A DNA stretch of 33,071 nt, from the NCBI GenBank assembly GCA_038211965.1, contig JBBQVB010000014.1:1-33071 (forward strand), read 5' to 3'. Under the pieces are notes generated by a model. It did not search any database. It was not told where the DNA came from and was given only the letters and a program-made list of their open reading frames with translations. Numbering within the stretch: the stretch's first letter is position 1; the number at the start of each line of letters is the position of its first letter. This stretch comes from Glacieibacterium sp038211965. Its GTDB lineage: Bacteria; Pseudomonadota; Alphaproteobacteria; Sphingomonadales; Sphingomonadaceae. Positions 1 through 7,897 of the stretch are shown piece after piece. Position numbers and translations under genes: made by a program.

Positions 1-591
1 ATCCCGCAGCCGGCGCGTCCGCTCGACCGTCCGTTCCTGATGCCGATCGAGGACGTGTTCTCGATCTCGGGTCGCGGCACCGTCGTCACGGGCCGCGTCG
101 AGAGCGGCATCGTCAAGGTCGGCGAGGAAGTCGAGATCGTCGGTATCGCGCCCGAGGTCCGCAAGACCGTCTGCACCGGCGTCGAGATGTTCCGCAAGCT
201 GCTCGATCAGGGCCAGGCCGGCGACAACATCGGCGCGCTGCTGCGCGGTGTCGGGCGCGAGGACGTCGAGCGTGGGCAGGTGCTCTGCAAGCCCGGCTCG
301 ATCAAGCCGCACACCGAGTTCACTGCCGAGGTCTACGTGCTGTCGAAGGACGAGGGTGGCCGTCATACGCCGTTCTTCGCCAACTATCGCCCGCAGTTCT
401 ACTTCCGCACCACCGATGTCACCGGCACCGTCGAGCTGCCCGAGGGCACCGAGATGGTCATGCCGGGCGACAACGTCCAGCTGAAGGTCAAGCTGATCGC
501 GCCGATCGCGATGGAGCAGGGCCTGCGCTTCGCCATTCGCGAAGGCGGCCGCACCGTTGGTTCGGGCGTGGTTGCGCAGATCAGCAAGTAA
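1..591 (+). CDS. tuf: Elongation factor Tu, C-terminal half (5' truncated by window edge)
   Basis: EF-Tu is the GTPase that delivers aminoacyl-tRNA to the ribosome. The reading frame is open from base 1 and ends at TAA 589-591, giving 196 codons, about half of the usual ~395-residue protein. What remains is the end of the linker plus domains 2 and 3: GRGTVVTGRVESG, the GREDVERGQVL segment and the C-terminal FAIREGGRTVGSGVV signature. The GTP-binding domain lies upstream of the window. The first Met in frame (base 40) is internal, not a start. Position before rpsJ matches the end of a str operon (rpsL-rpsG-fusA-tuf) leading into the S10 operon. Confidence 0.98.
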   Translation: MPQPARPLDRPFLMPIEDVFSISGRGTVVTGRVESGIVKVGEEVEIVGIAPEVRKTVCTGVEMFRKLLDQGQAGDNIGALLRGVGREDVERGQVLCKPGSIKPHTEFTAEVYVLSKDEGGRHTPFFANYRPQFYFRTTDVTGTVELPEGTEMVMPGDNVQLKVKLIAPIAMEQGLRFAIREGGRTVGSGVVAQISK

Positions 592-598
592 GGCTATA

Positions 599-669
599 GG
601 GCCGCTCCTCCCCGGAACATTGATTCGGCGAAGAGCGGCCCGCCTCGTTTTCGGGCCGCTTAATTTTTT
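599..669 (+). promoter_or_regulatory. Attenuator-like three-segment region between tuf and rpsJ
   Basis: Segment 1 (599-607, GGGCCGCTC) is exactly complementary to segment 2 (633-641, GAGCGGCCC). Segment 2 extended (634-642) is also exactly complementary to segment 3 (652-660, CGGGCCGCT). The 2:3 pairing gives a 9-bp GC-rich stem followed by TAATTTTTT, a rho-independent terminator. The 1:2 pairing would exclude it. This is the architecture of a transcription attenuator, placed just before the S10 operon. Terminator formation is well supported; the switch is inference. Confidence 0.6.
634..669 (+). terminator. Rho-independent terminator after tuf
   Basis: A perfect 9-bp inverted repeat (634-642 with 652-660) with a 9-nt loop is followed directly by a T-rich run (661-669). 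It lies 43 bases after the tuf stop and 27 bases before the rpsJ start, so it ends the str operon or attenuates read-through into the S10 operon. Confidence 0.85.
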
Positions 670-695
670 GAACGCAGGTTGGTTGTAAAGTTTCG

Positions 696-1010
<315 letters not shown>

Positions 1011-1050
1011 TCTCGGGACTGACAGACGCGGAGCGAAACTCATTGGTCAT

Positions 1051-1068
1051 GCCCCCGATTGCGGGGGC
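1051..1068 (+). other. Strong intercistronic hairpin upstream of rplC
   Basis: A 7-bp perfect GC stem (1051-1057 with 1062-1068) with an ATTG loop sits 23 bases before the rplC start codon and just upstream of its ribosome binding site (AAAGGA around 1079-1084). There is no T-run after it, so it is not a normal terminator. It could be an RNA-processing site or a translational regulatory site in the S10 operon mRNA. Confidence 0.55.
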
Positions 1069-1091
1069 CTCTGATAGGAAAGGAATTGATC

Positions 1092-1856
1092 ATGCGCAGT
1101 GGCGTGATCGCGAAGAAAATGGGAATGACCCGGCTCTTTCTGAGCGACGGGAAGCACGTGCCGGTTACGGTGATGGCGCTCGAAGGCTGCCAGGTCGTCA
1201 GTGTCCGCACCGATGCCACCGACGGCTATACCGCCGTTCAGCTCGGCGCCGGTGCCAAGAAGGTCAAGAACACCACCAAGCCGGAGCGCGGCCACTTCGC
1301 CAAGGCGGAAGTCGAGCCCAAGGCTAAGGTCGCTGAGTTCCGCGTCGAGGCCGGTGGCTTGATCGATGTCGGCGCGACGCTGTCGGCCGATCATTTCGTT
1401 GCTGGCCAGCTGGTCGACGTTACCGGCGATACCGTCGGCAAGGGCTTCCAAGGCGGTATGAAGCGCTGGAACTTCGGCGGTCTGCGCGCCACCCACGGCG
1501 TCTCGGTCAGCCACCGCTCGCTCGGCTCGACCGGCCAGCGCCAGGACCCCGGCAAGGTGTTCAAGGGCAAGAAGATGGCGGGCCACATGGGCGACCGCCA
1601 GCGCACCCAGCAGAACCTCGAAGTTGTCTTGACCGATGTCGAGCGCGGGCTGATTTTCCTGAAGGGTTCGGTTCCCGGTCACAAGGGTGGCTGGCTGCTG
1701 ATCAAGGACGCAGTCAAGGTCGCGCGCCATGCCGAGGCGCCGTTCCCGGCGTCGCTGAAGAGCGTCGCGTCGGAAACTCCCGCCATTGAAACCCCGGCTG
1801 TCGAGACCGCACAGGTCGACGATGCCACCCCCGCCACCGCGAACGAGGAGGCTTGA
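1092..1856 (+). CDS. rplC: 50S ribosomal protein L3, with long C-terminal tail
   Basis: L3 is an early-assembly 50S protein reaching the peptidyl-transferase region. The ATG at 1092 follows AAAGGA and gives MRSGVIAKKMGMTRLF, the normal L3 N-terminus; in-frame upstream codons from 1059 would add an atypical peptide. The central loop has GSTGQRQDPGKVFKGKKMAG, where the Gln is the position methylated by PrmB in other bacteria. At 254 residues it is about 40 longer than a typical L3 (~210). The extra residues (~216-254) form an Ala/Glu/Thr/Pro-rich acidic tail containing ETPA repeats. It is followed 3 bases later by rplD. Confidence 0.97.
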   Translation: MRSGVIAKKMGMTRLFLSDGKHVPVTVMALEGCQVVSVRTDATDGYTAVQLGAGAKKVKNTTKPERGHFAKAEVEPKAKVAEFRVEAGGLIDVGATLSADHFVAGQLVDVTGDTVGKGFQGGMKRWNFGGLRATHGVSVSHRSLGSTGQRQDPGKVFKGKKMAGHMGDRQRTQQNLEVVLTDVERGLIFLKGSVPGHKGGWLLIKDAVKVARHAEAPFPASLKSVASETPAIETPAVETAQVDDATPATANEEA

Positions 1857-1859
1857 GCC

Positions 1860-2486
1860 ATGAAGCTTGAAGTCATCAACCTCGACAACAGCGCCGCCGG
1901 CGACATCGAGTTGTCGGATGCGGTGTTCGGCAAGGAGCCGCGCGTCGACATCCTGCACCGCGTCGTGACGTGGCAGCTCGAAAAGCGCCGCGCCACTGCC
2001 CGCAAGGCGCGCGAGCGCAGCGAAGTCAAGCGCACCGGCAAGAAGCTGGGTAACCAGAAGGGCGGCGGTACCGCCCGCCACGGCAACCGTGCCGCACCGC
2101 AGTTCATCGGCGGCGGCAAGGCGCACGGTCCCCGCGTCCGCGACTTCGACCCCGGTCTCAACAAGAAGATCCGTCGTCTGGGCTTGGGCATCGCGCTGTC
2201 GGTCAAGGCGGCCGAGGGCAAGCTGATGATCGTCGAGGATTTGGCGCTGGCCGAGGCCAAGACCAAGCTGCTGCTGGGCACGCTCGGCGGCATGGGCATT
2301 GCCTCGTCGGCGCTGTTCATCGACGGCGACGCGGTCAACGCGCACTTTGGCATGGCCTGCGCCAACCTGCACAAGATCGACGTGCTGCCGGCGATCGGCG
2401 CCAATGTTTACGACATCCTCAACCACGATACGCTGGTCCTGACCCGCGCGGCGGTTGCTTCGCTGGAGGCGCGCGTCAATGGCTAA
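1860..2486 (+). CDS. rplD: 50S ribosomal protein L4
   Basis: L4 binds 23S rRNA domain I and lines the exit tunnel; in E. coli it also represses the S10 operon. The product is 208 residues, normal for the family. The tunnel loop is recognisable (GNQKGGGTARHGNRAAPQF), followed by GGGKAHGPRVRDF. The start at 1860 is 3 bases after the rplC stop, with GAGGAG inside the rplC 3' end as ribosome binding site. Its last 8 bases overlap rplW. Whether it autoregulates here cannot be told from sequence, but see the attenuator-like structure before rpsJ. Confidence 0.98.
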   Translation: MKLEVINLDNSAAGDIELSDAVFGKEPRVDILHRVVTWQLEKRRATARKARERSEVKRTGKKLGNQKGGGTARHGNRAAPQFIGGGKAHGPRVRDFDPGLNKKIRRLGLGIALSVKAAEGKLMIVEDLALAEAKTKLLLGTLGGMGIASSALFIDGDAVNAHFGMACANLHKIDVLPAIGANVYDILNHDTLVLTRAAVASLEARVNG

Positions 2487-2802
2487 GGCCCCTAAGACCG
2501 CTCCGGCGGCAATCGACCTCAAGCACTACGACATCATCGTCAAGCCGGTGATCACCGAGAAGTCGACGATGGTCAGCGAGTTCAACCAGGTCGTTTTCAA
2601 GGTCGCCAACTCGGCGTCCAAGCCCGAGATCAAGGCCGCCGTCGAGGCGCTGTTCTCGGTCAAGGTGACCGCGGTGAACACGATGGTTCAGAAGGGCAAG
2701 AACAAGCGCTGGAAGGGCAAGCCCTACACCCGCGCCGATGAGAAAAAGGCCGTCGTGACGCTCGCCGAAGGCGACCGCATCGACGTGACCACGGGGATCT
2801 GA
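2479..2802 (+). CDS. rplW: 50S ribosomal protein L23
   Basis: L23 sits at the tunnel exit and docks trigger factor and SRP. The chosen ATG (2479) gives MAKAPKTAPAAIDLKHYDII, 107 residues, and overlaps the rplD stop by 8 nt in the arrangement ATGGCTAA, implying translational coupling. An earlier in-frame ATT/ATG-like start at 2455 would lie deeper inside rplD and add a non-family peptide. The conserved KPVITEKST motif and the NKRWKGKPYTRADEKKA loop are present. Confidence 0.97.
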   Translation: MAKAPKTAPAAIDLKHYDIIVKPVITEKSTMVSEFNQVVFKVANSASKPEIKAAVEALFSVKVTAVNTMVQKGKNKRWKGKPYTRADEKKAVVTLAEGDRIDVTTGI

Positions 2803-2803
2803 G

Positions 2804-3643
2804 ATGGCTCTGAAATCCTATAACCCGACGAGTCCGGGCCGCCGCGGCCTGATCCTCATCGACCGTTCGAGCCTGTTCAAGGGCCGTCCCGTCAAGGCGC
2901 TGACCGAAGGTCTGCGCAAGTCGGGCGGGCGCAACAACATGGGCCATGCGACGGCGCGCGGCATTGCGGGGGGCCACAAGCAGCTCTACCGCATCGTCGA
3001 CTTCAAGCGCCGGACGTGGGACGTCACCGCGACCGTCGAGCGGATCGAGTATGATCCCAACCGCTCGGCGTTTATCGCACTGGTCAAGTACCCCGATGAC
3101 AAGCAGGCGTATATCCTCGCACCCCAGCGCCTCGCCGTCGGCGATGTCGTGACGGCGGGCAAGAAGGTCGACGTCAAGCCGGGCAATGCGATGGAAATCG
3201 GTTCGGTGCCCGTCGGCACGATTGTTCACAATGTCGAGCTAAAGCCCGGCAAGGGTGGCCAGATTGCGCGCGCGGCGGGTACGTTCGTCCAAGTTGTCGG
3301 TCGCGACCGCGGCATGGTCATCATCCGCCTGAACTCGGGCGAGCAGCGCTACACACGCTCGGAGTGCATGGCGACGATCGGTGCCGTGTCGAACCCCGAC
3401 AATTCGAACCAGAATCTCGGCAAGGCGGGACGCGTGCGCTGGATGGGCTATCGCCCGCTGACGCGCGGTGTCGCCAAGAACCCCGTCGACCATCCGCACG
3501 GCGGCGGCGAGGGCCGGACCTCGGGCGGCCGTCATCCGGTCACGCCGTGGGGCAAGCCGACCAAGGGTGCGAAGACGCGCTCGAACAAGTCGACCGACCA
3601 CATGATCATCCGGTCGCGTCACGCCAAGAAGAAGAAGGGCTAA
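2804..3643 (+). CDS. rplB: 50S ribosomal protein L2
   Basis: L2 is a core 50S protein required for subunit association and peptidyl-transferase activity. It has 279 residues, starts MALKSYNPTSPGRRG and contains the N-terminal KSGGRNNMGHATARGIAGGH segment and the diagnostic C-terminal NPVDHPHGGGEGRTSGGRHP motif with the conserved His residues, then the basic end RHAKKKKG. The start is 1 base after the rplW stop. Confidence 0.99.
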   Translation: MALKSYNPTSPGRRGLILIDRSSLFKGRPVKALTEGLRKSGGRNNMGHATARGIAGGHKQLYRIVDFKRRTWDVTATVERIEYDPNRSAFIALVKYPDDKQAYILAPQRLAVGDVVTAGKKVDVKPGNAMEIGSVPVGTIVHNVELKPGKGGQIARAAGTFVQVVGRDRGMVIIRLNSGEQRYTRSECMATIGAVSNPDNSNQNLGKAGRVRWMGYRPLTRGVAKNPVDHPHGGGEGRTSGGRHPVTPWGKPTKGAKTRSNKSTDHMIIRSRHAKKKKG

Positions 3644-3646
3644 GCG

Positions 3647-3922
3647 ATGAGCCGCTCCGTCTGGAAGGGTCCGTTCGTCGACCTGCACCTTATGAAAAAG
3701 GCCGATGCCGCGCGCAGCGGTGCTGCGCGTGGTCCGATCAAGACCTGGTCGCGCCGCTCGACCATCCTTCCCGATTTCGTCGGGCTGGTGTTCAGCGTCT
3801 ACAACGGTCGCAAGTTCATTCCCGTCTCGGTGAACGAGGACATGGTCGGCATGAAGCTGGGTGAGTTCGCGCCGACGCGGACCTTCACCGGTCACGCCAC
3901 CGACAAGAAGGCCAAGCGCTGA
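3647..3922 (+). CDS. rpsS: 30S ribosomal protein S19
   Basis: S19 is in the 30S head near the A site and pairs with S13. The product has 91 residues, beginning MSRSVWKGPFVDLHLMKKA. The WSRRSTILPDFVGLVFSVYNG and KLGEFAPTRTFTGH motifs are standard (here quoted in parts). The stop codon overlaps the rplV start by one base (TGATG). Confidence 0.98.
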   Translation: MSRSVWKGPFVDLHLMKKADAARSGAARGPIKTWSRRSTILPDFVGLVFSVYNGRKFIPVSVNEDMVGMKLGEFAPTRTFTGHATDKKAKR

Positions 3923-4311
3923 TGGGCAAGCCCAACAATCCCCGCAAGGTCGGCGACCGCGAGGCGCTGGCGATTGCCACCACCGTGCGCGGCAGCCCCT
4001 ACAAGCTCAACCTCGTCGCGGGGCTGATCCGTGGCCGCAAGGCGGGCGACGCGTTGAACATCCTGACGTTCTCGAAGAAGGGCATGGCGCTCGACGTGCG
4101 CAAGGTGCTCGCCAGCGCCATCGCCAACGCCGAGAACAATCACAACCTCGATGTCGACGCGCTGGTCGTCCACGAGGCGAGCGTCGGCAAGGCGCTGGTG
4201 ATGAAGCGCTTCACGCCGCGTGCGCGTGGTCGTGCGGCGCGTATCGAAAAGCCGTTCAGCCGCATTCGCGTCGTCGTGCGCGAACTCGCCGACACTTCGG
4301 AGCAGGCATAA
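3922..4311 (+). CDS. rplV: 50S ribosomal protein L22
   Basis: L22 contributes a beta-hairpin to the exit tunnel, the site of macrolide-related mutations in other species. It has 129 residues and contains SPYKLNLVAGLIRG, the ALDVRKVLASAIANAENNHN helix region and the hairpin region KRFTPRARGRAARIEKPFS. It overlaps rpsS by one base and rpsC by one base (TAATG). Confidence 0.98.
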   Translation: MGKPNNPRKVGDREALAIATTVRGSPYKLNLVAGLIRGRKAGDALNILTFSKKGMALDVRKVLASAIANAENNHNLDVDALVVHEASVGKALVMKRFTPRARGRAARIEKPFSRIRVVVRELADTSEQA

Positions 4312-5006
4312 TGGGTCATAAGACCAACCCCATCGGTCTGCGTCTGCAGATCAACCGGACGTGGGACAGCCGCTGGTATGCCGAGGGCGACAGCTACGGC
4401 ACGCTGCTGCTCGAAGACCTGCGCATCCGCAACTTCATCATGAAGACGCATCTTCAGGCGGCGATTTCGAAGGTCGTCATCGAGCGCCCGGCGAAGCTGT
4501 GCCGGGTTTCGATCTATGCTGCGCGCCCCGGCGTCATCATCGGCAAGAAGGGAGCGGACATCGAAAAGCTGCGCCGTCAGATCGCCGCGATGACCAAGAG
4601 TGACGTGTCGCTGAACATCGTCGAGATCCGCAAGCCCGAAGTTGATGCGCGCCTTGTGGCGCAGGGCATCGCCGACCAGCTCGAACGCCGGATCGCTTTC
4701 CGCCGCGCCATGAAGCGTGCGGTGCAGTCGGCGATGCGTCTCGGTGCCGACGGCATCAAGGTGTCGTGCGGCGGCCGTCTCGGCGGCGCCGAGATCGCGC
4801 GCAGCGAGCAGTACCGCGAAGGCCGCGTGCCGCTCCACACGCTGCGCGCCAACATGGATTTCGCCGAAGCGCAGGCGCACACCGCTTACGGTGTCTGCGG
4901 CGTCAAGGTGTGGATTTTCAAGGGCGAGATCCTGGGTCACGACCCGATGTCGCAGGACCGGCTGATGATGGAAGCGCAGACTTCCGGCGTCCGTCCGGCG
5001 CGCTGA
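4311..5006 (+). CDS. rpsC: 30S ribosomal protein S3
   Basis: S3 lines the mRNA entry channel of the 30S subunit. From the ATG at 4311 it gives 231 residues, starting MGHKTNPIGLRLQINRTWDS. It has the KH-type RNA-binding motif PGVIIGKKGADIEKLR and the C-terminal domain with GGRLGGAEIARSEQYREGRV. A longer open frame upstream is only an overlap with rpsS/rplV. The start overlaps the rplV stop. Confidence 0.99.
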   Translation: MGHKTNPIGLRLQINRTWDSRWYAEGDSYGTLLLEDLRIRNFIMKTHLQAAISKVVIERPAKLCRVSIYAARPGVIIGKKGADIEKLRRQIAAMTKSDVSLNIVEIRKPEVDARLVAQGIADQLERRIAFRRAMKRAVQSAMRLGADGIKVSCGGRLGGAEIARSEQYREGRVPLHTLRANMDFAEAQAHTAYGVCGVKVWIFKGEILGHDPMSQDRLMMEAQTSGVRPAR

Positions 5007-5017
5007 GGTAAGGTATC

Positions 5018-5446
5018 ATGCTACAACCCAAGCGCACCAAGTTCCGCAAGCAGTTCAAGGGCCGCATCAAGGGCGACTCGAAGGGTGGCACGGCGCTCAA
5101 TTTCGGGGCTTTCGGCCTCAAGGCGATGGAGCCCGACCGGATCACCGCGCGTCAGATCGAAGCGGCCCGCCGCGCGATCTCGCGTCACATGAAGCGCGCC
5201 GGGCGGTTGTGGATCCGCATCTTCCCCGACGTGCCGGTGACGCAAAAGCCGAACGAGGTCCGCATGGGCAAGGGCAAGGGCAGCCCTGAGTTCTGGGCGG
5301 CGCGCGTCGCTCCGGGCCGCATCATGTTCGAGATCGACGGCGTCAGCCACGAGATCGCCAAGGGTGCGTTCGAACGTGCGGCGGCCAAGCTGCCGATCAA
5401 GACCAAGGTCATCGTTCGCCTCGGCGAGCCGACCGGCGAGGCATAA
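5018..5446 (+). CDS. rplP: 50S ribosomal protein L16
   Basis: L16 helps to organise the A site of the 50S subunit. It has 142 residues, beginning MLQPKRTKFRKQFKGRIKG, with FGLKAMEPDRITARQIEAAR and the MGKGKGSPEFWAARVAPG loop. A GGTAAGG ribosome binding site lies in the 11-base gap after rpsC. Start and length match the family. Confidence 0.98.
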   Translation: MLQPKRTKFRKQFKGRIKGDSKGGTALNFGAFGLKAMEPDRITARQIEAARRAISRHMKRAGRLWIRIFPDVPVTQKPNEVRMGKGKGSPEFWAARVAPGRIMFEIDGVSHEIAKGAFERAAAKLPIKTKVIVRLGEPTGEA

Positions 5447-5447
5447 G

Positions 5448-5654
5448 ATGAAGACCAAAGATCTCAGGGTCCAGACCGAGGACCAGATGGCGACGCAGCT
5501 CGGCGAGCTGAAGCGCGAGCAGTTCAACCTGCGCTTCCAAGCGGCGACGGGCCAGCTCGAGAAGCCGGCACGGGTGCGGACGGTTCGCCGCACGATCGCG
5601 CGGATCAAGACGCTGCAGACGCAGCGTGCTCTGGCCGCGGAAGGGACGAAGTAA
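5448..5654 (+). CDS. rpmC: 50S ribosomal protein L29
   Basis: L29 is a small helical protein next to L23 at the tunnel exit. The ATG at 5448, 1 base after rplP, gives 68 residues beginning MKTKDLRVQTEDQMATQLGE, with the LKREQFNLRFQAATGQLEKP and RTVRRTIARIKT family motifs. The stop overlaps the rpsQ start (TAATG). Confidence 0.97.
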   Translation: MKTKDLRVQTEDQMATQLGELKREQFNLRFQAATGQLEKPARVRTVRRTIARIKTLQTQRALAAEGTK

Positions 5655-5920
5655 TGCCCAAGCGCATCCTCCAGGGCACCGTGGTGTCCGACAAGACCGA
5701 CAAGACGGTGACCGTGCTGATCGAGCGCAAGGTCGCGCATCCGGTCTATGGCAAGATCATCCGGCGCTCGAAGAAGTACCATGCCCATGATGAGGGCAAC
5801 GTCATCAAGACGGGCGACGTCGTGCGCATCGAAGAGTGCGCGCCGCTGAGCAAGACCAAGACGTGGCGCGTCCTCGACACCGTCACCGCCGCGCGCATCG
5901 TGGAAGGTTCGCACTCATGA
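5654..5920 (+). CDS. rpsQ: 30S ribosomal protein S17
   Basis: S17 is an early-assembly OB-fold protein of the 30S body. It has 88 residues: MPKRILQGTVVSDKTDKTVT, then HPVYGKIIRRSKKYHAHDE and the RIEECAPLSKTKTWRV motif typical of the family. It overlaps rpmC by 1 base and rplN by 4 bases (ATGA). Confidence 0.98.
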   Translation: MPKRILQGTVVSDKTDKTVTVLIERKVAHPVYGKIIRRSKKYHAHDEGNVIKTGDVVRIEECAPLSKTKTWRVLDTVTAARIVEGSHS

Positions 5921-6285
5921 TCCAGATGCAGACCAACCTCGACGTCGCCGACAACTCGGGTGCCAAGCGCGTCATGTGCATCAAGGTGCTCGGCGGGTCG
6001 AAGCGCCGCTTTGCCGGCGTCGGCGACACCATCGTCGTGTCGATCAAGGAAGCCGCGCCCAAGGGCAAGGTCAAGAAGGGCGACGTGCACCGTGCCGTCG
6101 TTGTCCGCACCGCGAAGGACATCCGCCGCGCCGACGGTTCGGTGATCCGCTTCGACGGCAATGCCGCGGTGCTGATCAACAAGAACGAGGAGCCGATCGG
6201 CACGCGTATTTTCGGGCCGGTGGTCCGCGAGCTGCGCGCCTCGGGTCACATGAAGATCATCAGTCTTGCACCGGAGGTGCTGTAA
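5917..6285 (+). CDS. rplN: 50S ribosomal protein L14
   Basis: L14 contacts the 30S subunit at bridge B8. The ATG at 5917 overlaps the rpsQ stop and gives exactly 122 residues, the invariant family length. It starts MIQMQTNLDVADNSGAKRVM and has KGDVHRAVVVRTAKDIRRAD, the AAVLINKNEEPIGTRIFGPV motif and the ending MKIISLAPEVL. Confidence 0.99.
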   Translation: MIQMQTNLDVADNSGAKRVMCIKVLGGSKRRFAGVGDTIVVSIKEAAPKGKVKKGDVHRAVVVRTAKDIRRADGSVIRFDGNAAVLINKNEEPIGTRIFGPVVRELRASGHMKIISLAPEVL

Positions 6286-6608
6286 TGAGCGCCGCAAAGA
6301 TCAAGAAGGGCGACAAGGTCGTCGTCCTGTCGGGCAAGGACAAGGGCAAGACTGGCGTCGTGACGACCGCCATGCCCAAGGAAGGCAAGGTCATTGTCAG
6401 CGGCATCAACATGATGACGCGCCACAGGAAGGCGAGCCAGGCCAACCCGCAGGGTGGTCTCGAGCGTCTCGAAGCGGCGATGTTCGTGTCGAAGCTGGCG
6501 ATGCAGGACCCCACCGACGGCAAGCCGACACGCGTCGGTTTCAAGATTCTGGAAGACGGTCGCAAGGTGCGTGTCGCCAAGCGGTCGGGAGCGACGATCG
6601 ATGGCTGA
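6285..6608 (+). CDS. rplX: 50S ribosomal protein L24
   Basis: L24 is an assembly-initiator protein of the 50S subunit. The ATG at 6285 overlaps the rplN stop (TAATG) and gives 107 residues: MSAAKIKKGDKVVVLSGKDK is the KOW motif region; VSGINMMTRHRK and GGLERLEAAMFVSKLA follow. The last 8 bases overlap rplE. Confidence 0.98.
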   Translation: MSAAKIKKGDKVVVLSGKDKGKTGVVTTAMPKEGKVIVSGINMMTRHRKASQANPQGGLERLEAAMFVSKLAMQDPTDGKPTRVGFKILEDGRKVRVAKRSGATIDG

Positions 6609-7185
6609 TCAGGCAAACCTCACGAAGATGCAGACTCTCTACCAGGAGAAGGTGCGTCCGGCGATGATCGAGCAGTTCGGGTACAAGAACCTGATGCAGG
6701 TTCCCCGGCTGGAGAAGATCGTCCTCAACATGGGCGTCGGCGAGGCCACCCAGGACAAGAAGAAGGTCGATGTCGCCGCCGCCGAGATGGCGCTGATCGC
6801 TGGCCAGAAGCCGGTGATCACCAAGGCCAAGAAGTCGGTTGCGGTGTTCAAGCTGCGCGAGGGCATGCCGATCGGCTGCAAGGTGACGCTGCGCCGTGAG
6901 CGCATGTACGAATTCCTCGACCGTCTGGTCACCATCGCGCTGCCGCGCGTCCGCGACTTTCGCGGCCTCAACCCGAAGTCGTTCGACGGGCGCGGCAACT
7001 ACGCGATGGGCCTCAAGGAGCAGCTGGTGTTCCCCGAGATCAACTACGACCGCATCGATGTCGTGCGCGGCATGGACGTGATCGTCGCGACCACTGCGCG
7101 TACCGACGACGAGGCGCGCGCGCTCCTGAAACTGTTCGGCTTTCCCTTCATCGGGATGACGAACGAACTCGCGAAGGCTGCCTGA
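6601..7185 (+). CDS. rplE: 50S ribosomal protein L5
   Basis: L5 binds 5S rRNA and contacts P-site tRNA. The ATG at 6601 overlaps rplX by 8 nt and gives 194 residues, starting MADQANLTKMQTLYQEKVRP. It contains KIVLNMGVGEA, the GQKPVITKAKKSVAVFKLRE segment, RDFRGLNPKSFDGRGNY and the terminal ALLKLFGFPF. A longer in-frame opening from 6454 is inside rplX and is rejected. Confidence 0.98.
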   Translation: MADQANLTKMQTLYQEKVRPAMIEQFGYKNLMQVPRLEKIVLNMGVGEATQDKKKVDVAAAEMALIAGQKPVITKAKKSVAVFKLREGMPIGCKVTLRRERMYEFLDRLVTIALPRVRDFRGLNPKSFDGRGNYAMGLKEQLVFPEINYDRIDVVRGMDVIVATTARTDDEARALLKLFGFPFIGMTNELAKAA

Positions 7186-7186
7186 C

Positions 7187-7492
7187 ATGGCCAAGCTGTC
7201 CTCGATCAAAAAGAACGAGCGTCGCAAGGCGATGGTCAAGAAGTTCGCGCCGAAGTTCGCGGCCCTCAAGGCGATTGCCGCCGACGAGAGCAAGGACGAC
7301 GGCGAGCGGCTGATGGCGCGCCTCAAGATGTCCGAGCTGCCGCGCAACGCGACGCCGGGCCGGGTCCGCAATCGCTGTGAGCTGACCGGGCGTAGCCGCG
7401 CTTACTACCGCAAGTTCAAACTGAGCCGCATCATGCTGCGGGAGCTGGCCAACAAGGGCCTGATCCCCGGTGTGACCAAGTCGAGCTGGTAA
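7187..7492 (+). CDS. rpsN: 30S ribosomal protein S14 (long, zinc-free type)
   Basis: S14 is a 30S head protein. At 101 residues this is the long C-minus form: it lacks the CxxC...CxxC zinc site, and only one Cys (in RNRCELTGRSRAYYRKF) is present. The end is typical (LANKGLIPGVTKSSW). The start is 1 base after rplE. Confidence 0.98.
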   Translation: MAKLSSIKKNERRKAMVKKFAPKFAALKAIAADESKDDGERLMARLKMSELPRNATPGRVRNRCELTGRSRAYYRKFKLSRIMLRELANKGLIPGVTKSSW

Positions 7493-7497
7493 CCGAT

Positions 7498-7896
7498 ATG
7501 TCGATGACCGATCCTCTGGGTGACATGCTCACCCGCATCCGCAACGGCCAGCAGGCGCGCAAAGACAGCGTGCTGACCCCGGCGTCGAAGCTGCGCGCGC
7601 GCGTCCTCGACGTGCTCCAGCGCGAAGGCTATATCCGTGGCTACAGCGACAGCGCTGACCTCGGTCCCGCCGCCGCGCTGCGGATCGACCTCAAGTATTT
7701 CGAGGGTCAGCCCGCGATCCAGCATGTCGCGCGCGTTTCGAAGCCCGGTCGCCGCGTCTATTCGGGCGCCACCGAACTGCCCCGCGTCCGCAACGGGCTC
7801 GGCATCGTCATCGTTTCGACTCCCAAGGGTGTTCTGTCCGACGCGGAAGCGCGTGAGCAGAACGTCGGCGGCGAAGTCCTCTGCCAGGTATTCTAA
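7498..7896 (+). CDS. rpsH: 30S ribosomal protein S8
   Basis: S8 binds helix 21 of 16S rRNA and, in E. coli, represses the spc operon. The 132-residue product begins MSMTDPLGDMLTRIRNGQQA and has the C-terminal GLGIVIVSTPKGVLSDAEAR motif. An ATG two codons later (7504) is an alternative start. It is separated from rpsN by 5 bases. Confidence 0.98.
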   Translation: MSMTDPLGDMLTRIRNGQQARKDSVLTPASKLRARVLDVLQREGYIRGYSDSADLGPAAALRIDLKYFEGQPAIQHVARVSKPGRRVYSGATELPRVRNGLGIVIVSTPKGVLSDAEAREQNVGGEVLCQVF

Positions 7897-7897
7897 G

